The translations under genes and the position numbers were made by a program. Shown here one piece after another: positions 56,439 to 64,000 of a stretch of 64,000 nucleotides of DNA. The stretch is taken from assembly GCA_016869535.1 (NCBI GenBank), contig VGDX01000014.1, forward strand, positions 23,299-87,298, read 5' to 3'. The notes beneath the pieces are model-generated. The model did no database searches. It saw only the letters and a list, made by a program, of their open reading frames with translations, and was not told where the DNA came from. Origin of the DNA: Alphaproteobacteria bacterium (GTDB taxonomy: Bacteria; Pseudomonadota; Alphaproteobacteria; Rhizobiales; Methyloligellaceae). How positions within the stretch are numbered: position 1 is the first letter of the stretch; the number at the start of each line of letters is the position of its first letter.

Positions 56439-56657
56439 CAGTCAATGTTCCTTATACGGGCGAGCGCGTGCGCAAAGGGGCACGGCACGCCCTTGGTGGG
56501 TGTCGCCATCCCACGCGCAGCTGGAACAGACGGATTGTTGTGAATAGGTCCCGGGATAAGACGCCCTAGTGTGGGCGAATCGCGCGATCGCGAGAAATTC
56601 TCCGCCACACATGGCGGTGCGGCCGATGAAAGTCAAGCGTCCTAAAATTTTAGAGAG

Positions 56658-56743
56658 TGGTGCGGTCGAGAGGAATCGAACCTCCACGAGCTAAGCTCAC
56701 AGCGACCTCAACGCTGCGCGTCTACCATTTCCGCCACGACCGC
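56658..56743 (-). tRNA. tRNA-Leu (anticodon GAG)
   Basis: Minus-strand gene starting GCGGTCG and ending CGACCGC-A-CCA. The anticodon stem CAGCG/CGCTG surrounds the loop TTGAGGT, giving GAG, which reads CUC/CUU. The long variable arm is typical of leucine. CCA is encoded. Confidence 0.95.
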
Positions 56744-56876
56744 AAAGGCTTGGGAATCCGGGATATGGCTATGGGCCGCTCCCCTCGCAAGCGAGGCCGG
56801 GCTGCCTTAGCAAACCTCACTTGGGGGTGCAAGGTTGGGCTTGCCAGCCGATTTTCGAGCCCCCACAAAGAGGATC

Positions 56877-57545
56877 ATGACTGAACCGGCATTAGCGATG
56901 GCGACGCGCTCTACCCCGTCGCGCGATATCGAATGGCTAATCAGTTGCGGCCTCGTGCCATATGAAGAGGCCGTGCGCCACATGGAGGCACGTGTCGCTG
57001 CCATTGCCGCCGGCGAAGCAACCGAATGCGTGTGGCTGCTCGAGCATCCGCCGATCTATACCGCAGGCACCAGCGCCGATCTTGCCGAACTGCTCGATCC
57101 GCATCGCTTCCCGGTGTTTCGCACCGGTCGCGGCGGCCGCTTCACCTATCACGGCCCCGGCCAGCGCGTGGCCTATGTCATGCTCGATCTCAACAAGCGC
57201 GGGCGCGACGTCAGGGCCCATGTCGGAACGCTTGAAGACTGGCTGATCGCGGCGCTGGCGCGGCTCGGCGCGGATGGCGAGCGGCACAAGGACCAGGTCG
57301 GTATTTTCACCGGCGGCGCCAAGATCGCCTCGATCGGCGTGCGCGTGCGCCGCTGGGTGACGTTTCATGGGGCGAGCCTCAATGTCAGCCCCGACCTCGA
57401 ACATTTCTCCGGCATCGTGCCGTGCGGCTTAACCGTACCGGTGACAAGCCTCGAAGCGCTAGGTCTGGCAACCGACATGGATCACGTCGATGCTGTGCTG
57501 CGCGAGAGCTTCACGGCCCGCTTCAATGCGTCGGTAGCACCTTGA
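56877..57545 (+). CDS. lipB: Octanoyl-[ACP]:protein octanoyltransferase
   Basis: LipB transfers octanoate for lipoate synthesis. [12 protein letters not shown] is the substrate-site motif; Lys149 in [12 protein letters not shown] and Cys183 in SGIVPCGLT form the catalytic pair. ATG 56877 (MTEPALAM) fits. The last 23 bases overlap the convergent acyP gene. Confidence 0.94.
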   Translation: MTEPALAMATRSTPSRDIEWLISCGLVPYEEAVRHMEARVAAIAAGEATECVWLLEHPPIYTAGTSADLAELLDPHRFPVFRTGRGGRFTYHGPGQRVAYVMLDLNKRGRDVRAHVGTLEDWLIAALARLGADGERHKDQVGIFTGGAKIASIGVRVRRWVTFHGASLNVSPDLEHFSGIVPCGLTVPVTSLEALGLATDMDHVDAVLRESFTARFNASVAP

Positions 57546-57810
57546 AGCCTGACGGTGGCGCACCACCCTGATCGGTAATGATGACGTTCGTGACCCCGGC
57601 ATCGCGCGGGCCTTGCGCGCAACTTCGCAGCATCGCTTCGACCTGGGCGGGAGGGCCGGAGAACACTGCTTCGACACTGCCGTCGCGGCGATTGCGCACC
57701 CAGCCGTCGAGTCCTAGCGTGCGTGCTTTTTCCTCGGTCCAGGCGCGGAAAAATACACCTTGCACGCGCCCCTCGATCCTCACCGTCACTGTACGCCTGT
57801 CTTCGGTCAC
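57523..57810 (-). CDS. acyP: Acylphosphatase
   Basis: Small alpha-beta enzyme that hydrolyses acyl phosphates. [19 protein letters not shown] contains the phosphate-binding Arg, and [19 protein letters not shown] the Asn. Length 95 is usual. GTG start overlaps the pccA stop (GTGA). The gene end overlaps the end of lipB by 23 bases. Confidence 0.93.
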   Translation of the reverse strand: MTEDRRTVTVRIEGRVQGVFFRAWTEEKARTLGLDGWVRNRRDGSVEAVFSGPPAQVEAMLRSCAQGPRDAGVTNVIITDQGGAPPSGFKVLPTH

Positions 57811-59828
57811 GCGAATTCGAGGATCACGGCGTCGACATTGAGACTATCGCCGGGCTTGGCCAGGATCTTTGACACTTTGGCGTCGCGCTCGGCCTTGAGC
57901 ACATTCTCCATTTTCATCGCCTCGACCACGCAAAGCGGATCGCCGGCCGCCACTGCCTGGCCTTCACAGACCGCGAGCGACACCACGAGGCCCGGCATCG
58001 GGCAGAGCAGGAACTTCGACGTGTCGGGTTTCTCCTTGACCGGCATCAGAGCTTCGAGCTCGGCCTCGGCCTCGGTGAACACACGGACCGGAACTTCCAC
58101 TCCTTGAAAGATTAGCGACGTACCGTTCAATATCGGACGCACCTGCATCGCCGCAGGCTTGCCGTCAACAGTTCCTTCCCACACGGAAGCACCGAACCAC
58201 CAGGACGACTCAAGCGTGACGCGCCGCTGCCGTTCTCCCGTCCCCTTGCCGCCCATGGTCACGACCATCGGACCGTCAGGGCCACCTTCGACCGTGACGC
58301 GGTTCAACTCCTCGCCGAGCTGGACGATGCGCGTGACGGCGAAGCGCACAGGCTCGCCATGCATCTGCTGGGTGATGGCGCGGCGCCGCTGATTGGAGAG
58401 ATGGTCGATGCTGGCAGCCACCGCAATCAGTGCGTCGCGGACCTCCCCCTTTGGCGCAGACGGTTGAAATCCTTCGGGAAATTCCTCGGCTATGAATTTG
58501 GTGGAGAGGCGCCCGTCGCGCCATCTTTCGTTCCGCATCAGCACGGCGAGGAACGGAATGTTGTGACGGAAGCCATCGATGGCGAAGGCATCGAGCGCGC
58601 GCCCCATCTGCTCGATGGCCTGAAGACGCTTTGACGCATGCGTAACGAGCTTGGCAATCATCGGATCGTAATAGACCGAGATCTCGCCACCCTCCTCGAC
58701 GCCGGAGTCGAGGCGCGTCGTGACACCTTTCTCGGTGCCGAGTTTCGGCGGCTGGTAACGAACGAGCCGTCCCGTCGAAGGCAGGAAGTTGCGCGTCGGA
58801 TCCTCGGCATAGACACGCGCCTCGACGGCCGAGCCCTTGAGCGTCACATCCTTCTGCTTGATGGCGAGCTTATCGCCCGCGGCGACTTTCAGCATCTGCT
58901 CGACGAGATCGAGTCCGGTGACGAGTTCCGTCACCGGGTGCTCGACCTGGAGACGCGTATTCATCTCCAGGAAATAGAAGTTGCGCTTCTTGTCGACGAT
59001 GAATTCGACGGTACCTGCTGAGTCGTAGCCGACCGCCTTAGACAGCGCGACAGCTTGCGCACCCATCGCCGCGCGTGTCTTGGCGTCGATGAACGGACTT
59101 GGCGCTTCCTCGATGACCTTCTGGTTGCGCCGTTGAATCGAGCACTCGCGCTCGCCGAGATGGATGATATTGCCGTGCTTGTCGCCGAGCACCTGGATCT
59201 CGATATGCCGCGGCTCCTCGATATATTTCTCGATGAACACGCGGTCGTCGCCGAAGCTCGACTTGGCCTCCGACTTGGAAGAGGTGAAGCCTTCCGCCAC
59301 CTCCTTGGCGCTATAGGCGATGCGCATGCCCTTGCCGCCGCCGCCCGCCGAGGCCTTGATCATCACCGGGAAGCCGATCTCCTCGGCGATCTTCACCGCG
59401 TCCTTGGCGGTGTCGATCACGCCCAGATGGCCGGGAACGGTCGAGACCTTGGCTTTTGCGGCAAGCTTTTTCGACTCGATCTTGTCGCCCATGGCCTCGA
59501 TGGCCCGGGGGTTCGGCCCGACAAATGTGATGCCTTCCTTTTCAAGCGCGCGGGCAAAGGCGGCGTTCTCGGAAAGAAAACCGTAACCCGGATGCACCGC
59601 GTCGGCCCCGGTCGATTTGGCAGCGGCAACGATCTTGGCGATGTCGAGATAGGAGTGGGCGGCGGCTGCCGGGCCGATGGCCACCGCTTCGTCGGCCATC
59701 TCTACATGGAGGGCGTCGCGGTCGGCCTCGGAATAGACGGCAACCGTATGGATACCGAGCCGCTTGGCGGTACGGATGATGCGGCAGGCGATCTCGCCCC
59801 GATTGGCGATGAGAAGCTTGGCGAACAT
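57807..59828 (-). CDS. pccA: Acetyl/propionyl-CoA carboxylase alpha subunit (biotin carboxylase + BCCP)
   Basis: The biotin carboxylase module (about 1-450) begins [16 protein letters not shown] and has [12 protein letters not shown] for ATP and the [14 protein letters not shown] motif. A middle BT domain (about 500-600) interacts with the beta subunit. The C-terminal BCCP domain has EAMKMEN, the biotinylated Lys. 673 residues fits PccA. The beta subunit is not in this window, so the acyl specificity is inferred. AcyP follows by overlap. Confidence 0.9.
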   Translation of the reverse strand: MFAKLLIANRGEIACRIIRTAKRLGIHTVAVYSEADRDALHVEMADEAVAIGPAAAAHSYLDIAKIVAAAKSTGADAVHPGYGFLSENAAFARALEKEGITFVGPNPRAIEAMGDKIESKKLAAKAKVSTVPGHLGVIDTAKDAVKIAEEIGFPVMIKASAGGGGKGMRIAYSAKEVAEGFTSSKSEAKSSFGDDRVFIEKYIEEPRHIEIQVLGDKHGNIIHLGERECSIQRRNQKVIEEAPSPFIDAKTRAAMGAQAVALSKAVGYDSAGTVEFIVDKKRNFYFLEMNTRLQVEHPVTELVTGLDLVEQMLKVAAGDKLAIKQKDVTLKGSAVEARVYAEDPTRNFLPSTGRLVRYQPPKLGTEKGVTTRLDSGVEEGGEISVYYDPMIAKLVTHASKRLQAIEQMGRALDAFAIDGFRHNIPFLAVLMRNERWRDGRLSTKFIAEEFPEGFQPSAPKGEVRDALIAVAASIDHLSNQRRRAITQQMHGEPVRFAVTRIVQLGEELNRVTVEGGPDGPMVVTMGGKGTGERQRRVTLESSWWFGASVWEGTVDGKPAAMQVRPILNGTSLIFQGVEVPVRVFTEAEAELEALMPVKEKPDTSKFLLCPMPGLVVSLAVCEGQAVAAGDPLCVVEAMKMENVLKAERDAKVSKILAKPGDSLNVDAVILEFA

Positions 59829-59916
59829 GAGGTCCCCGGCCCAATTTGGCTCGTGGCTTTCTAGTGGCTTGATCGGGGCGAGTAAACTGGGGGGAGCCTT
59901 TTAAGGTGTACGACCC

Positions 59917-62900
59917 CTATTCCGCGGCGGTGGGAAGAGACTTCCGGCCTTTGCCGGTTTCGCTCTTGGATTCGTTCGGGAACATAACCCCGGCTTCCGC
60001 CTCGGCGTCCAGGTCATTCTTGCCTCCGGCCTCCTTAGCTTCGAGGGCCTCCTTCGCCTTCAGGTGGTCCCTGGCGATATAGGTGTAGATCACCGGCGTC
60101 ACGAACAGGGTGAACAACGTACCGATGATCATCCCAGCGAAGATGACGATGCCGATGTCGAAGCGCGCGGCCCCGCCAGCGCCGCCGGCAATCAGCAGCG
60201 GCACCATGGCCACGACCATGGCTGCCGTGGTCATGAGGATCGGCCGCAAGCGAATGGCGGCGGCATGCTCGATTGCCTCGCGGCGTCCGTAACCCTGCTC
60301 CTGAAGCCGGTTGGCGAAGTCCACCATCAAGATGCCGTGCTTTGAGATAAGTCCGATCAAGGTGACGAGTCCGATCTGCGTGTAGATGTTGATGGTGGCG
60401 AGCCCGGCAGTGAGCGGGATCAGCGCGCCGAAAATGGCGGTCGGCAGCGCGATGAGAATGATCAGCGGGTCGCGGAAACTTTCGTATTGCGCCGCAAGCA
60501 CCAGGAAGATGATCACCAGTGCAAAGATGAAGGTATAGACGAGCGTATTGCCCTCCTGCACGAATTGCCGGCTCTCGCCTTGGAAGTCGTACATGAACCC
60601 TTCGGGGAAGCTCTCGGCCGCCTTCTGCTTGAGAAAGTCGATGGCTTCGCCCACCGTACGCCCCGGAAAGGGCACCGCGACTAACGTCGCCGAGTTGAGC
60701 TGCTGGAAATTGGTCAACGCATTCGGCTGGACCGTCTGCGTCACCGTGGCGACGTTTGATAGCGGCACCAGCGAACCGTCGCGCGCGCGTACCTGATAAC
60801 GGGTGAGCCAATCCTCATCGAGCCTGAATTCGCGCGGCACCTGGGGAATGACCCGATAGCTCCGGCCGTAAAGGTCGAACAGATTGACGTAGTTGCCGCC
60901 CAACAGCGTTGCCAGCGAGTTGCCAATATCAGACATGGTGATGCCGAGGCGGTTGGCCTTGTCATGGTCGATATTGAATTCGATCTGCGGTTTCTCGAAG
61001 CGGAGGTCGTAATCGCTGAAGATAAACAGACCGCTCTCCTTTGCCGACTTCACGACATCGGCGAGCACGTCAGCAAGCTCGCGAAAATCGTGCGTGGTGG
61101 TGATGACGAATTGCACCGGTGGTCCACCGACCGAACCGGGCAAGGCCGGCGGCGAAAAAGCCAGCGCCTGTGCTGTCGCGATGCCTGCAATCTTGGGCGA
61201 CAGCTCCTGAAGCACCTCTTTCTGACTGCGCTCCCGCTCACCCCAAGGCTTTAGCAGTAGCCCGACGAAGCCCTGCTGCACGTCAGGCATGCCGTTGATG
61301 GCGAAGACGTGCTCCTCTTCGGGCACTGAACTGAACACGCGGTAGAGCTGTTGGGTGGCATCCTCCAGATAGTCGAGATTGGCGTATTGCGGTGTCTTGA
61401 CGATACTGAAGAGAATGCCTTGGTCCTCTTCCGGCGCGAGTTCCCGCTGTGTGGTCATGTACATGAGACCGGTACCGAAGATCACTCCGGCCAGAACCAG
61501 CACAGTCACGGGCCGGTAATTGAGCGTGCCATGCAGTCGGCGTTGATAGCGCTGCTTCAAGCTTTCGAAGCGCCGGTCGAGCCATGCCGTGAGTCTGCCT
61601 TCACCCCCCTCCTCTTTCCCCTTGAGCAGCTTGGAGCACATCATGGGTGACAGAGTGAGCGCGATGATGCCGGAAACGATCACGGCGCCAGCCAGGGTGA
61701 AGGCGAATTCGCGGAACAGCGCGCCGGTGAGTCCCGACACGAAGCCGATCGGCGCGAACACCGCAGCGAGTGTGATAGTCATGGCGATGACCGGATAGAC
61801 GATCTCGCGCGCACCGAGCAGGGCCGCCTGGAACGGGCGCATGCCGTCCTCTATATGCCGGTAGATGTTCTCGACCACGACAATGGCGTCGTCGACCACA
61901 AGGCCGATGGCAAGCACGAGCGCGAGCAAGGTCATCAAATTGATGGAGTAGCCGAGCGCCATCAGCGCGGCCAGCACACCTATCAACGACAGTGGGATGG
62001 TGACGATGGGGATGAGTGTCGACCTGAAGTTCCCCAGGAACAGGAAGATCACGACAATGACGATGATCGCCGCCTCACCCAGCGTCACCGCCACTTCCCA
62101 CAATGAGGCGCGAATGAAATTGGTGGCGTCGTAGGCGATATCGGCACTAAGCCCTGGCGGCAATTCTCTTTGAATCTGCGGAAAAGTCTCCCGCACGTCC
62201 GTAATCACCGTCAGCGGATTAGCGGTGGGCGTGGCATAGACACCGAGAAATACGGCCTTAGACCCGTCGAATACCGACGACGAGTCGGCGTTTTCCGGCC
62301 CCAGTTCGATCTCGGCGATATCGCCCAGGCGAACTAGTGAATCGCCTCTGGCCATGACCACCAGGCGCCCGAAAGCTTCGGGACTGTGCAGCGACGTTTT
62401 GGCGTCGATATTGGTCTGGATGAAATCGCCCTTCACTTGGCCTGGCGCCGATGTGAAATTATTGCTGGCGAGCGCGTTACGCACGTCGAGCGGTGTCACC
62501 CCGAGCGCGGCCATGCGATCGGGGTCAAGCCAAACACGCATGGAGAAGACCTGGCCACCAATCATTTGCGCATTGGCCACGCCCTCGATGGTCTGCAGTT
62601 TCGGTTGCACCACGCGCTGGAGATAGTCGCTGATCTGCGTGGACGTCATCACGTCCGAGTTGAAGGAGAGATACATCAGGGCGTAGCCCTCGCCCGTCTG
62701 CTTGGTGACGACCGAGTCGTTGGCCTCGCGTGGCAGGATGCTTTTCACCTGAGCGATCTTCGACAACACATCGGTCATGGCCCGGTCGGGATCGGCGTCG
62801 AGCTTCAGGTTGAGAGTCACCGTGCTCACATTCTGCGTGGAGGTGGAGACAAGCGTATCGATACCTTCCGCGCTGGCCACCGCCTGCTGAATCGGCACGG

Positions 62901-63090
62901 TGATGAAACCCTGGATCAGGTCGGCATTGGCGCCGGGATACGTGGTGATAACGGTGATCGTCGTGTTGGACAGTTCGGGATATTGCCGGATCGGTAACTT
63001 GAAGCCCGCTTGGGCGCCGATCAGCAGGATGAGCAGGCTGACCACGGTGGCCAGCACCGGCCGCTTAATGAAGATGTCGGTGAAGCTCAT
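59917..63090 (-). CDS. RND efflux transporter permease, HAE1 type
   Basis: Large inner-membrane drug/proton antiporter: MSFTDIFIKRPVLATVVSLL, AYPGANAD-like TYPGANADLIQG, and LVVDDAIVVVENIYRH with the proton-relay Asp pair in TM4. 1057 residues. The C-terminal cytosolic tail (KEALEAKEAGGKND...) is longer and more charged than usual. The adaptor gene lies upstream (6-base gap) on the same strand; the outer-membrane channel gene is not visible. Confidence 0.92.
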   Translation of the reverse strand: MSFTDIFIKRPVLATVVSLLILLIGAQAGFKLPIRQYPELSNTTITVITTYPGANADLIQGFITVPIQQAVASAEGIDTLVSTSTQNVSTVTLNLKLDADPDRAMTDVLSKIAQVKSILPREANDSVVTKQTGEGYALMYLSFNSDVMTSTQISDYLQRVVQPKLQTIEGVANAQMIGGQVFSMRVWLDPDRMAALGVTPLDVRNALASNNFTSAPGQVKGDFIQTNIDAKTSLHSPEAFGRLVVMARGDSLVRLGDIAEIELGPENADSSSVFDGSKAVFLGVYATPTANPLTVITDVRETFPQIQRELPPGLSADIAYDATNFIRASLWEVAVTLGEAAIIVIVVIFLFLGNFRSTLIPIVTIPLSLIGVLAALMALGYSINLMTLLALVLAIGLVVDDAIVVVENIYRHIEDGMRPFQAALLGAREIVYPVIAMTITLAAVFAPIGFVSGLTGALFREFAFTLAGAVIVSGIIALTLSPMMCSKLLKGKEEGGEGRLTAWLDRRFESLKQRYQRRLHGTLNYRPVTVLVLAGVIFGTGLMYMTTQRELAPEEDQGILFSIVKTPQYANLDYLEDATQQLYRVFSSVPEEEHVFAINGMPDVQQGFVGLLLKPWGERERSQKEVLQELSPKIAGIATAQALAFSPPALPGSVGGPPVQFVITTTHDFRELADVLADVVKSAKESGLFIFSDYDLRFEKPQIEFNIDHDKANRLGITMSDIGNSLATLLGGNYVNLFDLYGRSYRVIPQVPREFRLDEDWLTRYQVRARDGSLVPLSNVATVTQTVQPNALTNFQQLNSATLVAVPFPGRTVGEAIDFLKQKAAESFPEGFMYDFQGESRQFVQEGNTLVYTFIFALVIIFLVLAAQYESFRDPLIILIALPTAIFGALIPLTAGLATINIYTQIGLVTLIGLISKHGILMVDFANRLQEQGYGRREAIEHAAAIRLRPILMTTAAMVVAMVPLLIAGGAGGAARFDIGIVIFAGMIIGTLFTLFVTPVIYTYIARDHLKAKEALEAKEAGGKNDLDAEAEAGVMFPNESKSETGKGRKSLPTAAE

Positions 63091-63096
63091 GCCGGA

Positions 63097-64000
63097 TTAC
63101 TGCTTGGGGAGTACCGCTGGAGGCTTAAGCGCGTCGGCGTTATTGACCTGGATGGCGGCGCCAGGCTGGAGCTTGAGCTGACCGCTGGTGATCACCTGCT
63201 CGCCAGCTTCAAGGCCCTCGAGGATGGCGATCCTGCCTTCCTCCACCTGGCCGACTTTGACGAAGCGACGCTCGGCGATAAGCTTCGGCCCCTCTTCCGG
63301 TGCATCGGCGGCGATCGCCGCTCCGGTTCGCTCGGTCGAGGCCGTCGAAGGCGCCTGCTCTTCCGCCGAGCCCTCCTTAACCACCCAGACGCTATCGCCA
63401 TAGAGACTATAGGTGAGTGCCGTGCGCGGGACGGTGACGAGCTCCCGCGGCTCACCGGCCAGTACGGCGGTATTGGCGAACATGCCAGGCAGAAGCTTGC
63501 GGTCGGGATTCGGCAAGGTGCCGCGGACCATCAAGGTGCGCGCATCTTGGCTCAGACGCGCATCGAGCGCCGAGACCTCCCCCTTGAATACCTCGCCGGG
63601 ATAAGTATCGACGGTCAGCTCGATCTTGGAGCCGATCTTGAACTTCGAAACCTCACTCTCCGGCACGGGAAAATCGACCCAGATCGGGTCGAACGACTGG
63701 AGCCAGACCAGCGCCTGACCCGGCGACACATACTGCCCCTTTTCAACCCGGCGCAGACCGAGTGTGCCGGAAAACGGTGCGGTAATGGTCTTTTGCGCGA
63801 TGATGGCATCGATACGCTCAACCGACGCCGCAGCCGAGTCGCGTTTGGCAACCGAGGTATCGAGTATGGCTTGCGAGACCGCATCCTTCTTAACAAGGCT
63901 GGCTTTCCGCTCACGGTCGAGCTCGGCCTCATGCAGCAACGCCTTGGCGCTGAGCAAATCCGCTTCTTCCACCGAGATGTCGAGCTGTACGAGTTTCTCG
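63097..64000 (-). CDS. RND efflux periplasmic adaptor subunit, 5' end beyond the window
   Basis: Membrane-fusion protein: coiled-coil/lipoyl return strand ITAPFSGTLGLRRVEKGQYVSPGQALVWLQ, beta-barrel VDTYPGEVFKGEVSALD and the membrane-proximal RVALTYSLYGDSV-like TALTYSLYGDSVWVV. The frame stays open to base 64000 (reading VQLDISVEEADLLSAKALL). A Ser/Glu/Ala-rich insert (EEQAPSTAST) lies near the C-terminus. Partner of the permease downstream. Confidence 0.9.
   Translation of the reverse strand, partial: EKLVQLDISVEEADLLSAKALLHEAELDRERKASLVKKDAVSQAILDTSVAKRDSAAASVERIDAIIAQKTITAPFSGTLGLRRVEKGQYVSPGQALVWLQSFDPIWVDFPVPESEVSKFKIGSKIELTVDTYPGEVFKGEVSALDARLSQDARTLMVRGTLPNPDRKLLPGMFANTAVLAGEPRELVTVPRTALTYSLYGDSVWVVKEGSAEEQAPSTASTERTGAAIAADAPEEGPKLIAERRFVKVGQVEEGRIAILEGLEAGEQVITSGQLKLQPGAAIQVNNADALKPPAVLPKQ

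Overview
The window reads as chromosomal DNA of a GC-rich alphaproteobacterium, most likely in the Hyphomicrobiales (Rhizobiales). The main support is the divK-pleD pair, an EipB-like (DUF1849) envelope protein, a gatC-gatA-gatB cluster, pyrB with a degenerate pyrC partner, clpS-clpA, a small phasin, a PccA-type biotin carboxylase, a DUF1489 protein and a dense core-gene layout. No insertion sequence, prophage, plasmid function, CRISPR array or rRNA was seen. Two tRNAs are present, both with encoded CCA. I cannot assign a genus.

Layout. 1-3.1 kb: rlpA (lipoprotein with SPOR domain) between two copies of a REP-like palindromic element, then a fused phosphotransferase/P-loop kinase whose last codons are made of that repeat. 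3.3-6.5 kb: a TPR plus beta-barrel outer-membrane protein followed by a secreted FecR-domain protein with a TbpB-like C-terminus; this pair resembles a Slam (type XI) secretion pair and is the most interesting locus. 6.7-10.4 kb: hsp20, lon and an AAC(3)-family acetyltransferase. 10.4-15.4 kb: a secreted amidohydrolase, tRNA-Ser and several small membrane or secreted proteins of unknown role. 15.7-20.3 kb: a quinone oxidoreductase, then gatC-gatA-(chorismate mutase-like)-gatB on the minus strand. 20.4-22.3 kb: a UPF0173 hydrolase, ruvX, a DsbB-like protein and an adjacent 51-codon DUF5993 gene. 22.5-32.7 kb: plus-strand series pyrB, pyrC-like, plsY, dprA, topA, rnr, DUF983, rpmG. 32.7-33.1 kb: the only gene-free stretch over 300 bases, with several potential hairpins. 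33.1-36 kb: divK-pleD and eipB. 36-40 kb: RidA, GDPD, GNAT, dodecin, HIT and MBL-fold genes. 40-43.5 kb: clpS-clpA and a phasin with a recognisable promoter flanked by two TGC-N3-GCA palindromes. 43.7-50.6 kb: D,D-carboxypeptidase with SPOR domain, DnaJ-domain protein, VWA protein, putA, panC. 50.6-56.7 kb: a gene of unknown function, DUF1489, Usp, YdcF-like, mgtE, DEAD-box helicase, tRNA-Leu. 56.9-64 kb: lipB, acyP, pccA and an RND efflux pair that runs off the right edge.

How genes work together. Envelope and division functions recur (RlpA and DacA-type enzyme with SPOR domains, EipB, YdcF, DivK/PleD). Protein quality control is represented by Hsp20, Lon, ClpS/ClpA and a DnaJ-domain protein. 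Pyrimidine synthesis is encoded by an ATCase and a dihydroorotase homologue that lacks its metal ligands, so the active dihydroorotase should be elsewhere. The phasin with PhaR-type palindromes points to polyhydroxyalkanoate storage, and the PccA-type subunit to propionyl-CoA use. Coordinates and starts were read by eye; family names come from recognised motifs, not from database searches.
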